NCBI GenBank assembly: GCA_964369775.1
Contig: CAYJHQ010000012.1
Span: forward strand, 1 to 64,000
Direction of reading: 5' to 3'
DNA length: 64,000 nucleotides
From: CAUPWF01 sp964369775
Lineage (GTDB): Bacteria > Bacillota > Clostridia > Lachnospirales > Lachnospiraceae
A program made the position numbers and the translations under genes. How positions within the stretch are numbered: the first letter of the stretch is position 1; every line of letters starts with the position of its first letter. Shown here piece by piece: positions 40,464-47,917 of this stretch. Below the pieces are notes generated by a model, which searched no databases, was not told the DNA's origin, and saw nothing but the letters and a program-made list of their open reading frames with translations.

Positions 40464-41390
40464 CTACGCTCCCATGATTTCACTAGTTAATTTTTGCGCT
40501 CCAAGTATCGCTCCTATCGCCGAAGCTTGAACAACCAACAATCTTGCTACAGTACTAAGTCCAGTAATCATATTTACTGCTTGATCCCACGAGATCTCAT
40601 GCCCTGTTGCAAAATCAGTGTATAGCGACCCCGTGATTGCGAAGTTCAGTTGTCCTGCCGCCCACAAAATTCCCATAATGACGGCGTACAATATTGCATC
40701 AGCAGCAAACTTTTTCAAATATCGAATCCCTGAACTCCTTGTCCCCTCGTCAAACAGCTGAACAACGCCTATAGGCGCATATATGCCTCGAACTATTAAG
40801 TTGATTGCATTTGAAACTGTAACAAAATATGCTGCAAGTAGTGCAACTAGGTACAATACGAGCGGAACAATTAGTGAAAGCAATAAGCCTGCCCCATCTA
40901 CAAATCCTGAAATGCCGCTTCCTAAATTTTCCTCGAATACAGCGGCGACGTCCTCGGTGTATTTTGTTGGAAATCCACCACCCCCGCCTTCGTTTGTGAG
41001 TCCAAAGAAAATATAATCAGAGCCTACCGAGTTTGTAGTCAACCCATCCGCCACAAGAGCATAAAGCCCAGCCGAAAACCCAAATAAACCAATCACAATA
41101 TCAACTATGAAAACCATAATGAACATGCCTATAAAATATTTTGCGAACATTAGCATTAGCTGCTCGCTTGAAAGCATGTTTTTTGTAGACGCGTCTATGA
41201 TATGCATTACAAAAAAGATAGTAAGCATAGCGACTCCTACAGGTATTAGTAGGGTTAGCGCCGTTTTTGCGGTTCCCGATGCAAAAAAATCAAGCAAAGC
41301 ATTTATTATTGAATCCATAAACTCTGCTACATCTTCTACTAATCCGCCTCCAAACACAGCGGACATTCCCATATAGATAAAACTTGCCAT
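40464..41390 (-). CDS. VirB6/TrbL-like channel protein
   Basis: Protein of 308 residues with about six membrane segments and no charged long loops (for example LTLLIPVGVAMLTIFFVMHI, YLVALLAAYFVTVSNAINLI). The size, an outer loop of about 50 residues, and the order pilin-VirB6-PrgI-VirB4 fit the polytopic VirB6/TrbL/PrgH class of Gram-positive conjugation systems. First gene of a two-gene operon with PrgI; promoter box 41453-41458; ribosome site GAAAGGGGTGTGAC. Confidence 0.85.
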   Translation of the reverse strand: MASFIYMGMSAVFGGGLVEDVAEFMDSIINALLDFFASGTAKTALTLLIPVGVAMLTIFFVMHIIDASTKNMLSSEQLMLMFAKYFIGMFIMVFIVDIVIGLFGFSAGLYALVADGLTTNSVGSDYIFFGLTNEGGGGGFPTKYTEDVAAVFEENLGSGISGFVDGAGLLLSLIVPLVLYLVALLAAYFVTVSNAINLIVRGIYAPIGVVQLFDEGTRSSGIRYLKKFAADAILYAVIMGILWAAGQLNFAITGSLYTDFATGHEISWDQAVNMITGLSTVARLLVVQASAIGAILGAQKLTSEIMGA

Positions 41391-41452
41391 GTCACACCCC
41401 TTTCTACGTGCTTATCAATCATAATTCAAAACCACCTTTCTTTTTTTCTTTT

Positions 41453-41458
41453 AATATG
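41453..41458 (-). promoter_or_regulatory. CATATT promoter box
   Basis: 62 bp upstream of the VirB6-like gene. Confidence 0.5.
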
Positions 41459-41480
41459 CTTAATTTTCGACCCTCTACAT

Positions 41481-41508
41481 ACAAAAAAAGGGCTTAACGC
41501 CCGTTTTT
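41481..41508 (-). terminator. Intrinsic terminator
   Basis: CGGGCGTTAAGCCC hairpin with seven T, after the pilin-like gene. Confidence 0.85.
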
Positions 41509-41883
41509 TTAAATTTGTGGTAAGTACTGAATCAAGTCAAATGCTTTAATCAGTTGCGGCGCGCCAATTAACACAACACCCGTTACCACTTGCGAAATTG
41601 CTCTGTTTCGCTCTTCTGGATTATCTGCCTTGTGGGCTGAAATCGCTTGGATGATTCCAAAGGATGCCATTGCGATACCCATTGCAGCGGCTATCAAGCA
41701 CACAATATCAAGCATTTTGTTTAAAACCTCTTCGATAATTGTGTTTGGGTCTGCTGATGCCAGTGCTATTTCTGGGGCTGCGCCCACCACGGTTGCGACT
41801 GTAATCATTGCAATCGCTGTTAAATAATCTCTTTTAGTTTTTTTGTCCATTTGTTTAATTTTTCTGATAATCAAATTCTTCAA
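41509..41883 (-). CDS. VirB2/TrbC-like pilin subunit
   Basis: Protein of 124 residues with a TTG start supported by GAGGTATCTAAT. It has a basic N-terminus, a first hydrophobic segment ending ALASA (possible signal cut near residue 43), a second segment (MLDIVCLIAAAMGIAMASFG), a short charged loop (HKADNPEERN) and a third segment (AISQVVTGVVLIGAPQLI). This matches small VirB2/TrbC- or Maff2-like proteins placed before VirB6. Single-gene unit, as expected for an abundant subunit; promoter box 41910-41915. Confidence 0.83.
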   Translation of the reverse strand: MKNLIIRKIKQMDKKTKRDYLTAIAMITVATVVGAAPEIALASADPNTIIEEVLNKMLDIVCLIAAAMGIAMASFGIIQAISAHKADNPEERNRAISQVVTGVVLIGAPQLIKAFDLIQYLPQI

Positions 41884-41909
41884 ATTAGATACCTCTTTCT
41901 TTTATTTTT

Positions 41910-41915
41910 AATATG
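41910..41915 (-). promoter_or_regulatory. CATATT promoter box
   Basis: 26 bp upstream of the TTG start at 41883. Confidence 0.5.
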
Positions 41916-41941
41916 AAGAATTGGGTATCATAAAGAATTTT

Positions 41942-41975
41942 ATGAAAAAACAGGGCTTTTACACCCTGCTCTTTT
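41942..41975 (-). terminator. Intrinsic terminator
   Basis: GAGCAGGGTGTAAAAGCCCTG hairpin with T-run, end of the parM operon. Confidence 0.85.
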
Positions 41976-41981
41976 GCTGAA

Positions 41982-42659
41982 TTATAGAATCGTCTTATTG
42001 GTTTGGAACTCAGTTCCGTTATTTTTCTTAATGATTGTTATAGTTGTTGTTAGTATTATAAGTGCGGTGAGCGCTAGCCCCAAATAAATCATCCCGCTTA
42101 TAGAAATCACTAGCACTCCAAATAAAATTTCAATCAGGTGGCATCTTTTCGTGCTCAAAAAAGCCATCATTCCCCATAAGGAACCTATTAACACAGATGT
42201 GCTCGTTGTGAGTCGTTGATCGATATAAAATAGAGATGTGCCTCTTGCGTCACTTATGACATTTGACACGCTTGACCACAACTCTTCGGGGTTTGTGCTT
42301 GTTAATGCCTCATAATCCGCCAAGTAAAATAAGTAGTGCTTAATATCTTCGTACTTATTCGATGTTAGCTCTGCAGTCTCAACAAACGCTTCGTAATAAG
42401 CATCGGAAGAGTCTAGTATGCTTAGCGCCGTATTAATTGCTAGATGTACAGTTGGGTGCAGTTCATAAATTTTACAGATAATTAGCGCCACCAACCCTAA
42501 AAAAGCGATATCCATAGATAGTGGCAAAACACTAGACTGAATTGGGATGTACTTGCATAAAAAGTGCTTAACTATTACGTACAGCGCAATAATTGCCGCT
42601 ATCCCAGTGATTGTATTTGGAAAGGAGTCATAAAATTGAATTAATGTTGCATCTACCAT
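41982..42659 (-). CDS. Membrane protein of the parM/transfer operon
   Basis: Protein of 225 residues with about five membrane segments (for example TGIAAIIALYVIVKHFL, DIAFLGLVALIICKIY and LIEILFGVLVISISGMIYLG) and an outer helical loop of about 80 residues in the middle. Not recognised as a family. It starts at the stop of the gene before it. The palindrome at 42005-42017 lies in the last codons and is read GTEF, so the C-terminus overlaps a palindrome. Confidence 0.7.
   Translation of the reverse strand: MVDATLIQFYDSFPNTITGIAAIIALYVIVKHFLCKYIPIQSSVLPLSMDIAFLGLVALIICKIYELHPTVHLAINTALSILDSSDAYYEAFVETAELTSNKYEDIKHYLFYLADYEALTSTNPEELWSSVSNVISDARGTSLFYIDQRLTTSTSVLIGSLWGMMAFLSTKRCHLIEILFGVLVISISGMIYLGLALTALIILTTTITIIKKNNGTEFQTNKTIL
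42005..42017. repeat. 13-bp palindrome inside a gene
   Basis: Exact copy, C centre on plus, read as GTEF at the C-terminus of 41982-42659. Confidence 0.95.
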
Positions 42660-43499
42660 CTAGCTCTTATTGCTCCCTTTTCCTATTTTCTTTAGTTTTT
42701 CCTCGCTCCATAAGCTAATCTGGCTGATTGCCTCCACTGTCAATCCGAACCATAAGGCATCTCGTTTTAACTCCTCAAAAGATTTGGAACTGAGTTCCAA
42801 AAATGGCGCCTCTTTATGTAATTCCTCCAATACATCTCGATAGGGTTTGTCCTCAATTAGCATTTGTAGCAATTTCCTTTTGCAGCTGGGGTGAATATGC
42901 TTGATGTCGCTTGCGATCATTCCCTCTCTAGCAGATGTTGTAATTGTAGATCCGTGTTTGTAGAGTGTTTTGCTTGCAAGGGAATCTTTTTGCATTTTGT
43001 AAAATATATCCATGTATAGGCATTGCCCCAGATGAGTACCCAACTCTTTGCTTGCTATGGACGCCTTGCTGAGCAAGAAGTTGAGACTCGTGAAAAATGA
43101 CTCCTTTGAGTCTTCTCCATCGTCTCCTGGTTGCTTAGCCTCGTAAACAGCTTCCTCTTCACCATCCCCTGAAACCTTTGCGGATACGCTGTCAGGTGTT
43201 GCCTCTACCTCTATTTTTGTACCTTTCCCTTTTGCCTCTTCCACTTTCCTAGAGGGTGGATTGTTTGCCTCTTGGTCATTTTGCGCCTCTTTTTGTTGAT
43301 AATTTCCTTTTCCTTGATTATTGGTTCTTTGCTTGCTGTTTCCCTTTGAATGCTTTTTTCGAGTAGGTGATTTTTTTTCACTTTGTTCAGCCTGCGTCAA
43401 GTGCTCATTGGCTTCTGATATTGCTAGTAATTCATCCACAAGGCTGTCACCTAAGACGCCTCCTACTATATCGCGCTCCTCGTTATTCGTCTGTGCCAT
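42660..43499 (-). CDS. Hypothetical protein with long disordered N-terminus
   Basis: Protein of 279 residues. Residues 35-130 are Lys/Gln/Asn/Glu-rich and probably disordered; residues 135-279 look helical (LNFLLSKASIASKELGTHLG, CKRKLLQMLIEDKPYRDVLE). Not recognised. It overlaps the previous gene by 17 bases (ribosome site GGGGGAATTGT). The palindrome at 42786-42798 is in frame as ELSS. Confidence 0.65.
   Translation of the reverse strand: MAQTNNEERDIVGGVLGDSLVDELLAISEANEHLTQAEQSEKKSPTRKKHSKGNSKQRTNNQGKGNYQQKEAQNDQEANNPPSRKVEEAKGKGTKIEVEATPDSVSAKVSGDGEEEAVYEAKQPGDDGEDSKESFFTSLNFLLSKASIASKELGTHLGQCLYMDIFYKMQKDSLASKTLYKHGSTITTSAREGMIASDIKHIHPSCKRKLLQMLIEDKPYRDVLEELHKEAPFLELSSKSFEELKRDALWFGLTVEAISQISLWSEEKLKKIGKGSNKS
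42786..42798. repeat. 13-bp palindrome inside a gene
   Basis: Exact copy read as ELSS (FLELSSKSF). Confidence 0.95.
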
Positions 43500-43770
43500 A
43501 CAATTCCCCCATATCTACGGAAACGATGTTTCGACTTGGCACAGCTTGAAATCCATTTGCAATAAGCATGTGCTGTGTTATTCTATCGTCAGTTAATGTT
43601 ACATTGTGAGATTTTGGGCCGTACATATGAGTTTCATACACGGTTCCTTCTTCGCTATCTTCAACGGCTGTGCTTATAAAATGTGGAATTTTGTGCATTC
43701 TGCAAATTTCTAGCACTGTTTCTATATGGTGGTTTAGCTCCACCCTCACTGTTTTTGATATTTCGTTCAT
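43483..43770 (-). CDS. Small hypothetical protein
   Basis: Protein of 95 residues, alpha/beta, with VRVELNHHIETVLEICRMHK and ETHMYGPKSHNVTLTDDRI. Not recognised. Lies three bases after the parR-like gene in the same operon, with a weak ribosome site, so translation may be coupled. Confidence 0.65.
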   Translation of the reverse strand: MNEISKTVRVELNHHIETVLEICRMHKIPHFISTAVEDSEEGTVYETHMYGPKSHNVTLTDDRITQHMLIANGFQAVPSRNIVSVDMGELYGTDE

Positions 43771-43773
43771 GGT

Positions 43774-44526
43774 TTATATTAGCCCTGCAAACATACTTGT
43801 CAAGCTATCGCTTGAGTAGCTTGCAGGTGCTCTCCTTTCTTCATCCTTTTTCTTTTTATGACCTGCGTTGTCAGTCGCCACCACCTTTTCAGTGCTGTCA
43901 GTTAAGTGCTTCTGCGTCTCGATGCTTGTTTCGACAACCTCGGTAGGATCCAGCTCGTCAACATTCTTTATAGGGATTGTTTCTTTTTTGGAACTGAGTT
44001 CCAAAATGTTTACATTTAAGTCCTTCTGCGGTTGCGAAGCGACGCTCTTAGCTCCCACTTTCGGAGACTGTGAATCAACAACTACTTGCCTTTTCGTTCG
44101 GCTGAAAGCGGCTGCCTTTGCTGTTCTTCTTCCACTTCGAAGCACATCAAATCTCTCTTGAAAATAAACATAATCTAGATCCGTTTTTACCTCTGGTGCA
44201 GATAAAGGAATGGCTAGGTATTGCCGCAACAACATTTTCAAAAAATTATTGCGACAACCACTCTTTACCTTTGATAGCATTTCTATAACAGCTGCATCCT
44301 TTTCTTCATCCAGCTTGAGCCTCCTAGTGTAAATTCTTCTAGCATTGCTAACATTATACATTGCTTTTCGCTCTGGAATCTCTATCATAAAATGCTCCTT
44401 CTTTTCGAAAGCAGACAAAACACAATATAGCGCTTTTGGTAGATAAAAATCGTGTGTGGCAAACAAGGATATTAAATCCAAGTCATGCCCTGAGTACAAT
44501 CGAACAGTGTAAGTTTTCTTCTTCAT
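43774..44526 (-). CDS. parR: ParR-like partition adaptor
   Basis: Protein of 250 residues directly downstream of parM (12 bp gap). Residues 70-110 read LDEEKDAAVIEMLSKVKSGCRN, then FLKMLLRQYL, the helix pattern of ribbon-helix-helix ParR proteins, which bind the centromere repeats and cap ParM filaments. It has an extra N-terminal 65 residues and a long charged C-terminal half, so it is larger than classic ParR (about 110). The palindrome at 43990-44002 is read as ELSS. The assignment rests on position and a short motif. Confidence 0.65.
   Translation of the reverse strand: MKKKTYTVRLYSGHDLDLISLFATHDFYLPKALYCVLSAFEKKEHFMIEIPERKAMYNVSNARRIYTRRLKLDEEKDAAVIEMLSKVKSGCRNNFLKMLLRQYLAIPLSAPEVKTDLDYVYFQERFDVLRSGRRTAKAAAFSRTKRQVVVDSQSPKVGAKSVASQPQKDLNVNILELSSKKETIPIKNVDELDPTEVVETSIETQKHLTDSTEKVVATDNAGHKKKKDEERRAPASYSSDSLTSMFAGLI
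43990..44002. repeat. 13-bp palindrome inside parR-like gene
   Basis: Exact copy read as ELSS (ILELSSKKE). Confidence 0.95.
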
Positions 44527-44538
44527 CTAGCGCCTCCT

Positions 44539-45672
44539 TTAATAGTGTTGATTTAGCGCTCGTCTAAACAAGTAGTAGCCTCTTGCATTTGCATAAAGCA
44601 ATGCAATATTCGGATCGTGCCTATTAGCTTTGTAGATGCCTTCAAAGGTGAAGTCTTTGAGCATCTGATATATTTGATCGAACCACGCATCTCCCGTTCC
44701 GCCACCCACAATTAAGTACTTATATTTGGCGAACGCGCTTGTTTCAGATCTTAGCTTAATCATCGCTTCCAAACAAACATCCTTTACAGCCTGCTCTACT
44801 ATCTCTTTAATGGAGTACTCGGTGGACTTCCATTCATCTTCATTGATGCATGTAATCTTGAAAGTCTCTAGGTGCTCTTGTAGAGCTGGAACCTTTATAT
44901 CTTCTCCGTACTTCTTTAAAATCTCTGCTGAAACTCTTGTCAAAACCTCTCGCATTCCGAGATTGTCAACCGTGCCCTTGTGACACACTTCGTTAGATTT
45001 AATCCCAAAAAAGTCTAATGTTCCAAATCCTGGATCTACGACAATTGTGTTGGCGCCCAAAATATTAGCAGCGTCGTCGGAATAATTTCCGTCTTTTTTC
45101 ATTACTACAGAATACAAGGATCCCGCTGGCTGTGGCATTACATAGATATTCTCAGATTTTACCGCCACCTCGAAGTTTCTTTTTGGACTGCTTCCGAACT
45201 TCAAAGAAAATTTAGATGGCTTTGCGACTGTCTTTATAAGAGACGCTGTGTCTCCCTCTACATATGATACAGGCAATCCCGTCTGAATCACGATTTCTCT
45301 ATTATCTTTTTTATCTCTAAGAGCCATTCCGATTGCTACATTGCACAGAATTTTAAAAGACTTGTTGCTATATCGTTTCCTTGAGAACAATTCCCCTTCT
45401 GTGTCATTTGTGCTGTTGCTGTCAACCATCTTTTGTGCTGTATAGCCCACAAAGTATTCCTCTCCAGTTTCCAAGTCTTCATACAAGATGTCCTTTTCGT
45501 TTGGAAATCCAAACATATTTTTAGGTTTCTTTTTAATGAAGCTAGGAAAACAAAAGTGTCCATTTTCAAAAAACACTTTCATGCTTGAATATCCAGCATC
45601 TAGTCCAATTACAAAGCACTTGCTTTTTGGGTGGTTGGCTTTTACAGTCTCCTGCCTTGTTCTTATTTTCAT
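44539..45672 (-). CDS. parM: ParM/StbA-like actin homologue
   Basis: Protein of 377 residues of the plasmid-segregating actin group: filaments push plasmid copies apart before division. Actin-type motifs are visible: phosphate 1 GLDAGYSSMK (23-32), phosphate 2 VVDPGFGTLD (about 212), adenosine loop VGGGTGDAWF (near 333). First gene of a five-gene operon that ends in transfer proteins, so segregation and conjugation are expressed together. It has two promoters: a CATATT box at 45699-45704 and a class B promoter at 45742-45785. No centromere-like repeats are seen at the promoter; the array at 12953-13511 is a candidate. Confidence 0.92.
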   Translation of the reverse strand: MKIRTRQETVKANHPKSKCFVIGLDAGYSSMKVFFENGHFCFPSFIKKKPKNMFGFPNEKDILYEDLETGEEYFVGYTAQKMVDSNSTNDTEGELFSRKRYSNKSFKILCNVAIGMALRDKKDNREIVIQTGLPVSYVEGDTASLIKTVAKPSKFSLKFGSSPKRNFEVAVKSENIYVMPQPAGSLYSVVMKKDGNYSDDAANILGANTIVVDPGFGTLDFFGIKSNEVCHKGTVDNLGMREVLTRVSAEILKKYGEDIKVPALQEHLETFKITCINEDEWKSTEYSIKEIVEQAVKDVCLEAMIKLRSETSAFAKYKYLIVGGGTGDAWFDQIYQMLKDFTFEGIYKANRHDPNIALLYANARGYYLFRRALNQHY

Positions 45673-45698
45673 AATACAATACCTCTCTTTCCTAATCT

Positions 45699-45704
45699 AA
45701 TATG
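45699..45704 (-). promoter_or_regulatory. CATATT promoter box
   Basis: 26 bp upstream of parM. Confidence 0.5.
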
Positions 45705-45741
45705 TAAAATTTTCAACGCATAGTTGAATTATTTCTTATTT

Positions 45742-45785
45742 ATTCTAAACGACTTGAAAAAAGAGTGTATTTTTGCAGGGAAGTT
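45742..45785 (-). promoter_or_regulatory. Class B promoter of parM
   Basis: -10 TAGAAT at 45742-45747; element AACTTCCCTGCAAAAATA at 45768-45785, 20 bp upstream. Confidence 0.75.
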
Positions 45786-45792
45786 TTAGGGA

Positions 45793-45822
45793 ATAAAAAA
45801 AAGATGGAACTGAGTTCCATCT
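45793..45822 (-). terminator. Terminator built on the 13-bp palindrome
   Basis: AAGATGGAACTCAGTTCCATC followed by eight T, after the membrane toxin candidate. Confidence 0.85.
45806..45818. repeat. 13-bp palindrome GGAACTGAGTTCC
   Basis: Exact copy; terminator stem. Confidence 0.95.
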
Positions 45823-46800
45823 TCAATATAGATTGAATATAAGCACTACTAATATTGCGCTTGCGATAATATTAGGTATCATGAATATAGGATGGTGAAG
45901 GATGATGATGCAAAACGCACGCAATATCACCGAGCGCATCATTCTCATACAATTCAATATTCGCCTCTTGGTCTCTGCCATACATTTGTATTTGTGCTCT
46001 GAAACAATTTCGTGAACATCGCACACTTCATATCTATTTGTCATAGTTGATTTTTGAACAAAAAGAGTTCTCGGATAAAAATCTCTGATTTTTCGACCAA
46101 TTGGCTTGTCAATCAGCTTTGAAATAACATAAATAACCATAAAAATCAAATTGTGCATCACTAAATAGATTGTAATCAGAACAATACTCAAAAGTCTTAA
46201 ATCTTCCATGTCATGTACATTTTTCAAAAAATCAAAAACGCTTCCAAGCGCTGTGACGCCGCCAAAAAACACAAACACTATAGCGGAAAACAGCCCTATC
46301 GTTGTGATTGTGTTGGCGTTGATTTTATCTGCCTTTTCGTCGATGATCTTGCTTGTCTCGTTCCAAGAGTTACTCATCCTTTCTAAAAGCTTGTTTTCAA
46401 TAAGGCTTGCCGTCGTGTTGTTGTTACGGATGAGGATTTCATGTCGATAGCTCTCAAGTTGAATACAATCAACTAGTTTTTCGATATACCTATGTATAGT
46501 TTTGTCCTTACGCCTCTCTGAAAGTGAGGATGCTCCATCGCTGTATTTCTTCTTGCGAATATGGCAATTTATCGTCTGTAAATTCACAGTTATACAATCA
46601 ATCGCGCTTTCCCCATGAGTGTGAGTTATCATATCGTTTATATGCCTAGAAATTAAGCTGTACTCTTGTCTTTGCTTTATTTTGCAGCAATTAAAAACCC
46701 TATCATAAAAAAAGAGAATTTCCGCCTGCGTCCCTATATATCCTTTTGCTAATTCTTCCAATAAATGCCTAATTTGTACATCATACCCTAAGCTATTCAT
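45823..46800 (-). CDS. Membrane protein, probable toxin partner of Panacea antitoxin
   Basis: Protein of 325 residues. A helical N-terminal half (basic, about 150 residues) is followed by a pair of membrane segments (TTIGLFSAIVFVFFGGVTAL at about 170 and LLSIVLITIYLVMHNLIFMV at about 210) and a last one at the C-terminus (IPNIIASAILVVLIFNLY). The hydrophobic pair after a soluble domain is a design I know from membrane effectors of abortive-infection genes. It lies 16 bp after a Panacea-domain antitoxin gene, the arrangement of panAT toxin-antitoxin pairs, whose toxins vary widely. Function is therefore inferred. Confidence 0.65.
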   Translation of the reverse strand: MNSLGYDVQIRHLLEELAKGYIGTQAEILFFYDRVFNCCKIKQRQEYSLISRHINDMITHTHGESAIDCITVNLQTINCHIRKKKYSDGASSLSERRKDKTIHRYIEKLVDCIQLESYRHEILIRNNNTTASLIENKLLERMSNSWNETSKIIDEKADKINANTITTIGLFSAIVFVFFGGVTALGSVFDFLKNVHDMEDLRLLSIVLITIYLVMHNLIFMVIYVISKLIDKPIGRKIRDFYPRTLFVQKSTMTNRYEVCDVHEIVSEHKYKCMAETKRRILNCMRMMRSVILRAFCIIILHHPIFMIPNIIASAILVVLIFNLY

Positions 46801-46816
46801 GCCTATGAATCCTTTT

Positions 46817-47305
46817 CTAGTTTTTATTATAGAGTCTGTCTTTGTTGTTTGCGAAATAAGTCTCGATACTCTTGTTACTTATAACTTCATTTAAATTTTG
46901 CTCTTTCCACGGACTCTCTTCGTGTGTTCTACTTACCAGATCATACGGATTATTGATAAGTTTATATGATTCTGTTATCTTGTTTGCCAACTCTTTATGC
47001 TTTTCAACAACTTCAATATCTGCGTGTCTGAATTTATTTTTTTCTCTGTCAAATACAACTGCGTTCAGCTCCTGACTCTCTATTGGTCGATTTCCATATC
47101 CTGCAAAATATTGATATGCTTCAATAGAAACCGGTCCGTATCGCCAGCACGTAATATCTCCTTCAAACCAAGGCTCTCCTAATTCCACCAATGCTGCTGC
47201 TTGGGTGTAGTATAGTAGTTTCTGCAACTTCAAGTTACTTATCGGATGACCAATCTCGTTGCTGTAATTTACGATATACTTTCCAGCATCAATCGCACTT
47301 AGCAT
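46817..47305 (-). CDS. Panacea-domain (DUF4065/SocA-like) antitoxin
   Basis: Protein of 162 residues in this start. The Panacea domain is clear: SAIDAGKYIVNYSNE, SNLKLQKLLYYTQAAAL, WRYGPVSIEAYQYFAGYG. Panacea proteins neutralise many unrelated toxins encoded beside them. The ATG at 47305 is preferred because AAGGAGGAATGCTGT precedes it and family members normally begin close to SA.DAGKYI. A GTG at 47425 behind GGGGGTGATTT gives an extension of 40 basic residues in the same frame and fits the mapped promoter too, so two forms are possible. Promoter of class B. Confidence 0.85.
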   Translation of the reverse strand: MLSAIDAGKYIVNYSNEIGHPISNLKLQKLLYYTQAAALVELGEPWFEGDITCWRYGPVSIEAYQYFAGYGNRPIESQELNAVVFDREKNKFRHADIEVVEKHKELANKITESYKLINNPYDLVSRTHEESPWKEQNLNEVISNKSIETYFANNKDRLYNKN

Positions 47306-47448
47306 ACAGCATTCCTCCTTTTTGTCTTCTCTATATAATGCATTGTACCTTTTTTTTACTGTTGGTTCAAGACCAAATCTTGTAAATTTCTTGATTTTTT
47401 TAATAAGCTCTTCGGCTCTAAACACACAAATCACCCCCTTCACTTAGT

Positions 47449-47489
47449 AATATACATGATTTTGACAAGCGATGTGTTTTTGCACGGAT
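47449..47489 (-). promoter_or_regulatory. Class B promoter of the Panacea operon
   Basis: -10 TATATT at 47449-47454; element ATCCGTGCAAAAACA at 47475-47489, 20 bp upstream; the least conserved copy at its outer end. Confidence 0.65.
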
Positions 47490-47605
47490 ATCTTTCAAGC
47501 AACAAAAAAAATCATCCTATCTAGTTGTACCCCTAAAAGAACACAGTGACTATTTTCTTTACATGTGTTAGAATTATATCCTATGGAATTTAAAGGAGTG
47601 CTAGA

Positions 47606-47836
47606 ATGATAAGAACCAACAAAAATGATTTTGAGAGCCAGATTTGCGCAAATATGAAGAAGCTTTGCAAGGGAAGAAATATCTCAATCGAAGAGCTAAG
47701 TAAAATGGCTGGCTTTGCTGGAAGAGACACACTAGAAAGAATTGAAGATGGCGGATTTGATTTAAAGTTATCGGAAATTCGAGTAATTGCAGATGTTTTG
47801 GGTGTATCAACGAAAGATCTGCTAGATGCTGAATAA
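47606..47836 (+). CDS. XRE-family HTH regulator
   Basis: Protein of 76 residues, essentially one Cro/CI-type helix-turn-helix domain (NMKKLCKGRNISIEELSKMA ... LSEIRVIADVLGVSTKDLL). One of only two plus-strand genes; divergent from the Panacea operon and facing the adhesin gene. A promoter GTGACT-N17-TAGAAT ends near 47574, and AAAGGAGTGCTAGA precedes ATG. It could control the divergent Panacea operon or be one of the plasmid's general regulators. A palindrome begins four bases after its stop. Confidence 0.85.
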   Translation: MIRTNKNDFESQICANMKKLCKGRNISIEELSKMAGFAGRDTLERIEDGGFDLKLSEIRVIADVLGVSTKDLLDAE

Positions 47837-47839
47837 AAT

Positions 47840-47852
47840 GGAACTGAGTTCC
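47840..47852. repeat. 13-bp palindrome GGAACTGAGTTCC
   Basis: Exact copy directly after the XRE gene. Confidence 0.95.
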
Positions 47853-47879
47853 AAAAGTAAGTAATATGGTTTCAAAGAC

Positions 47880-47916
47880 AAAAAAACCCACTAGATTTCT
47901 CTAGTGGGTTTCTTTA
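47880..47916. terminator. Bidirectional terminator
   Basis: AACCCACTAG/CTAGTGGGTT hairpin, ten pairs, with A-run and T-run on both sides; ends the XRE gene (plus) and the adhesin gene (minus). Confidence 0.9.
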
Positions 47917-47917
47917 A

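Noticed and set aside
47601..47891. 96-codon frame opposite the XRE gene
   Set aside because: It is the reverse of a clear HTH gene with promoter and ribosome site, and crosses the bidirectional terminator.
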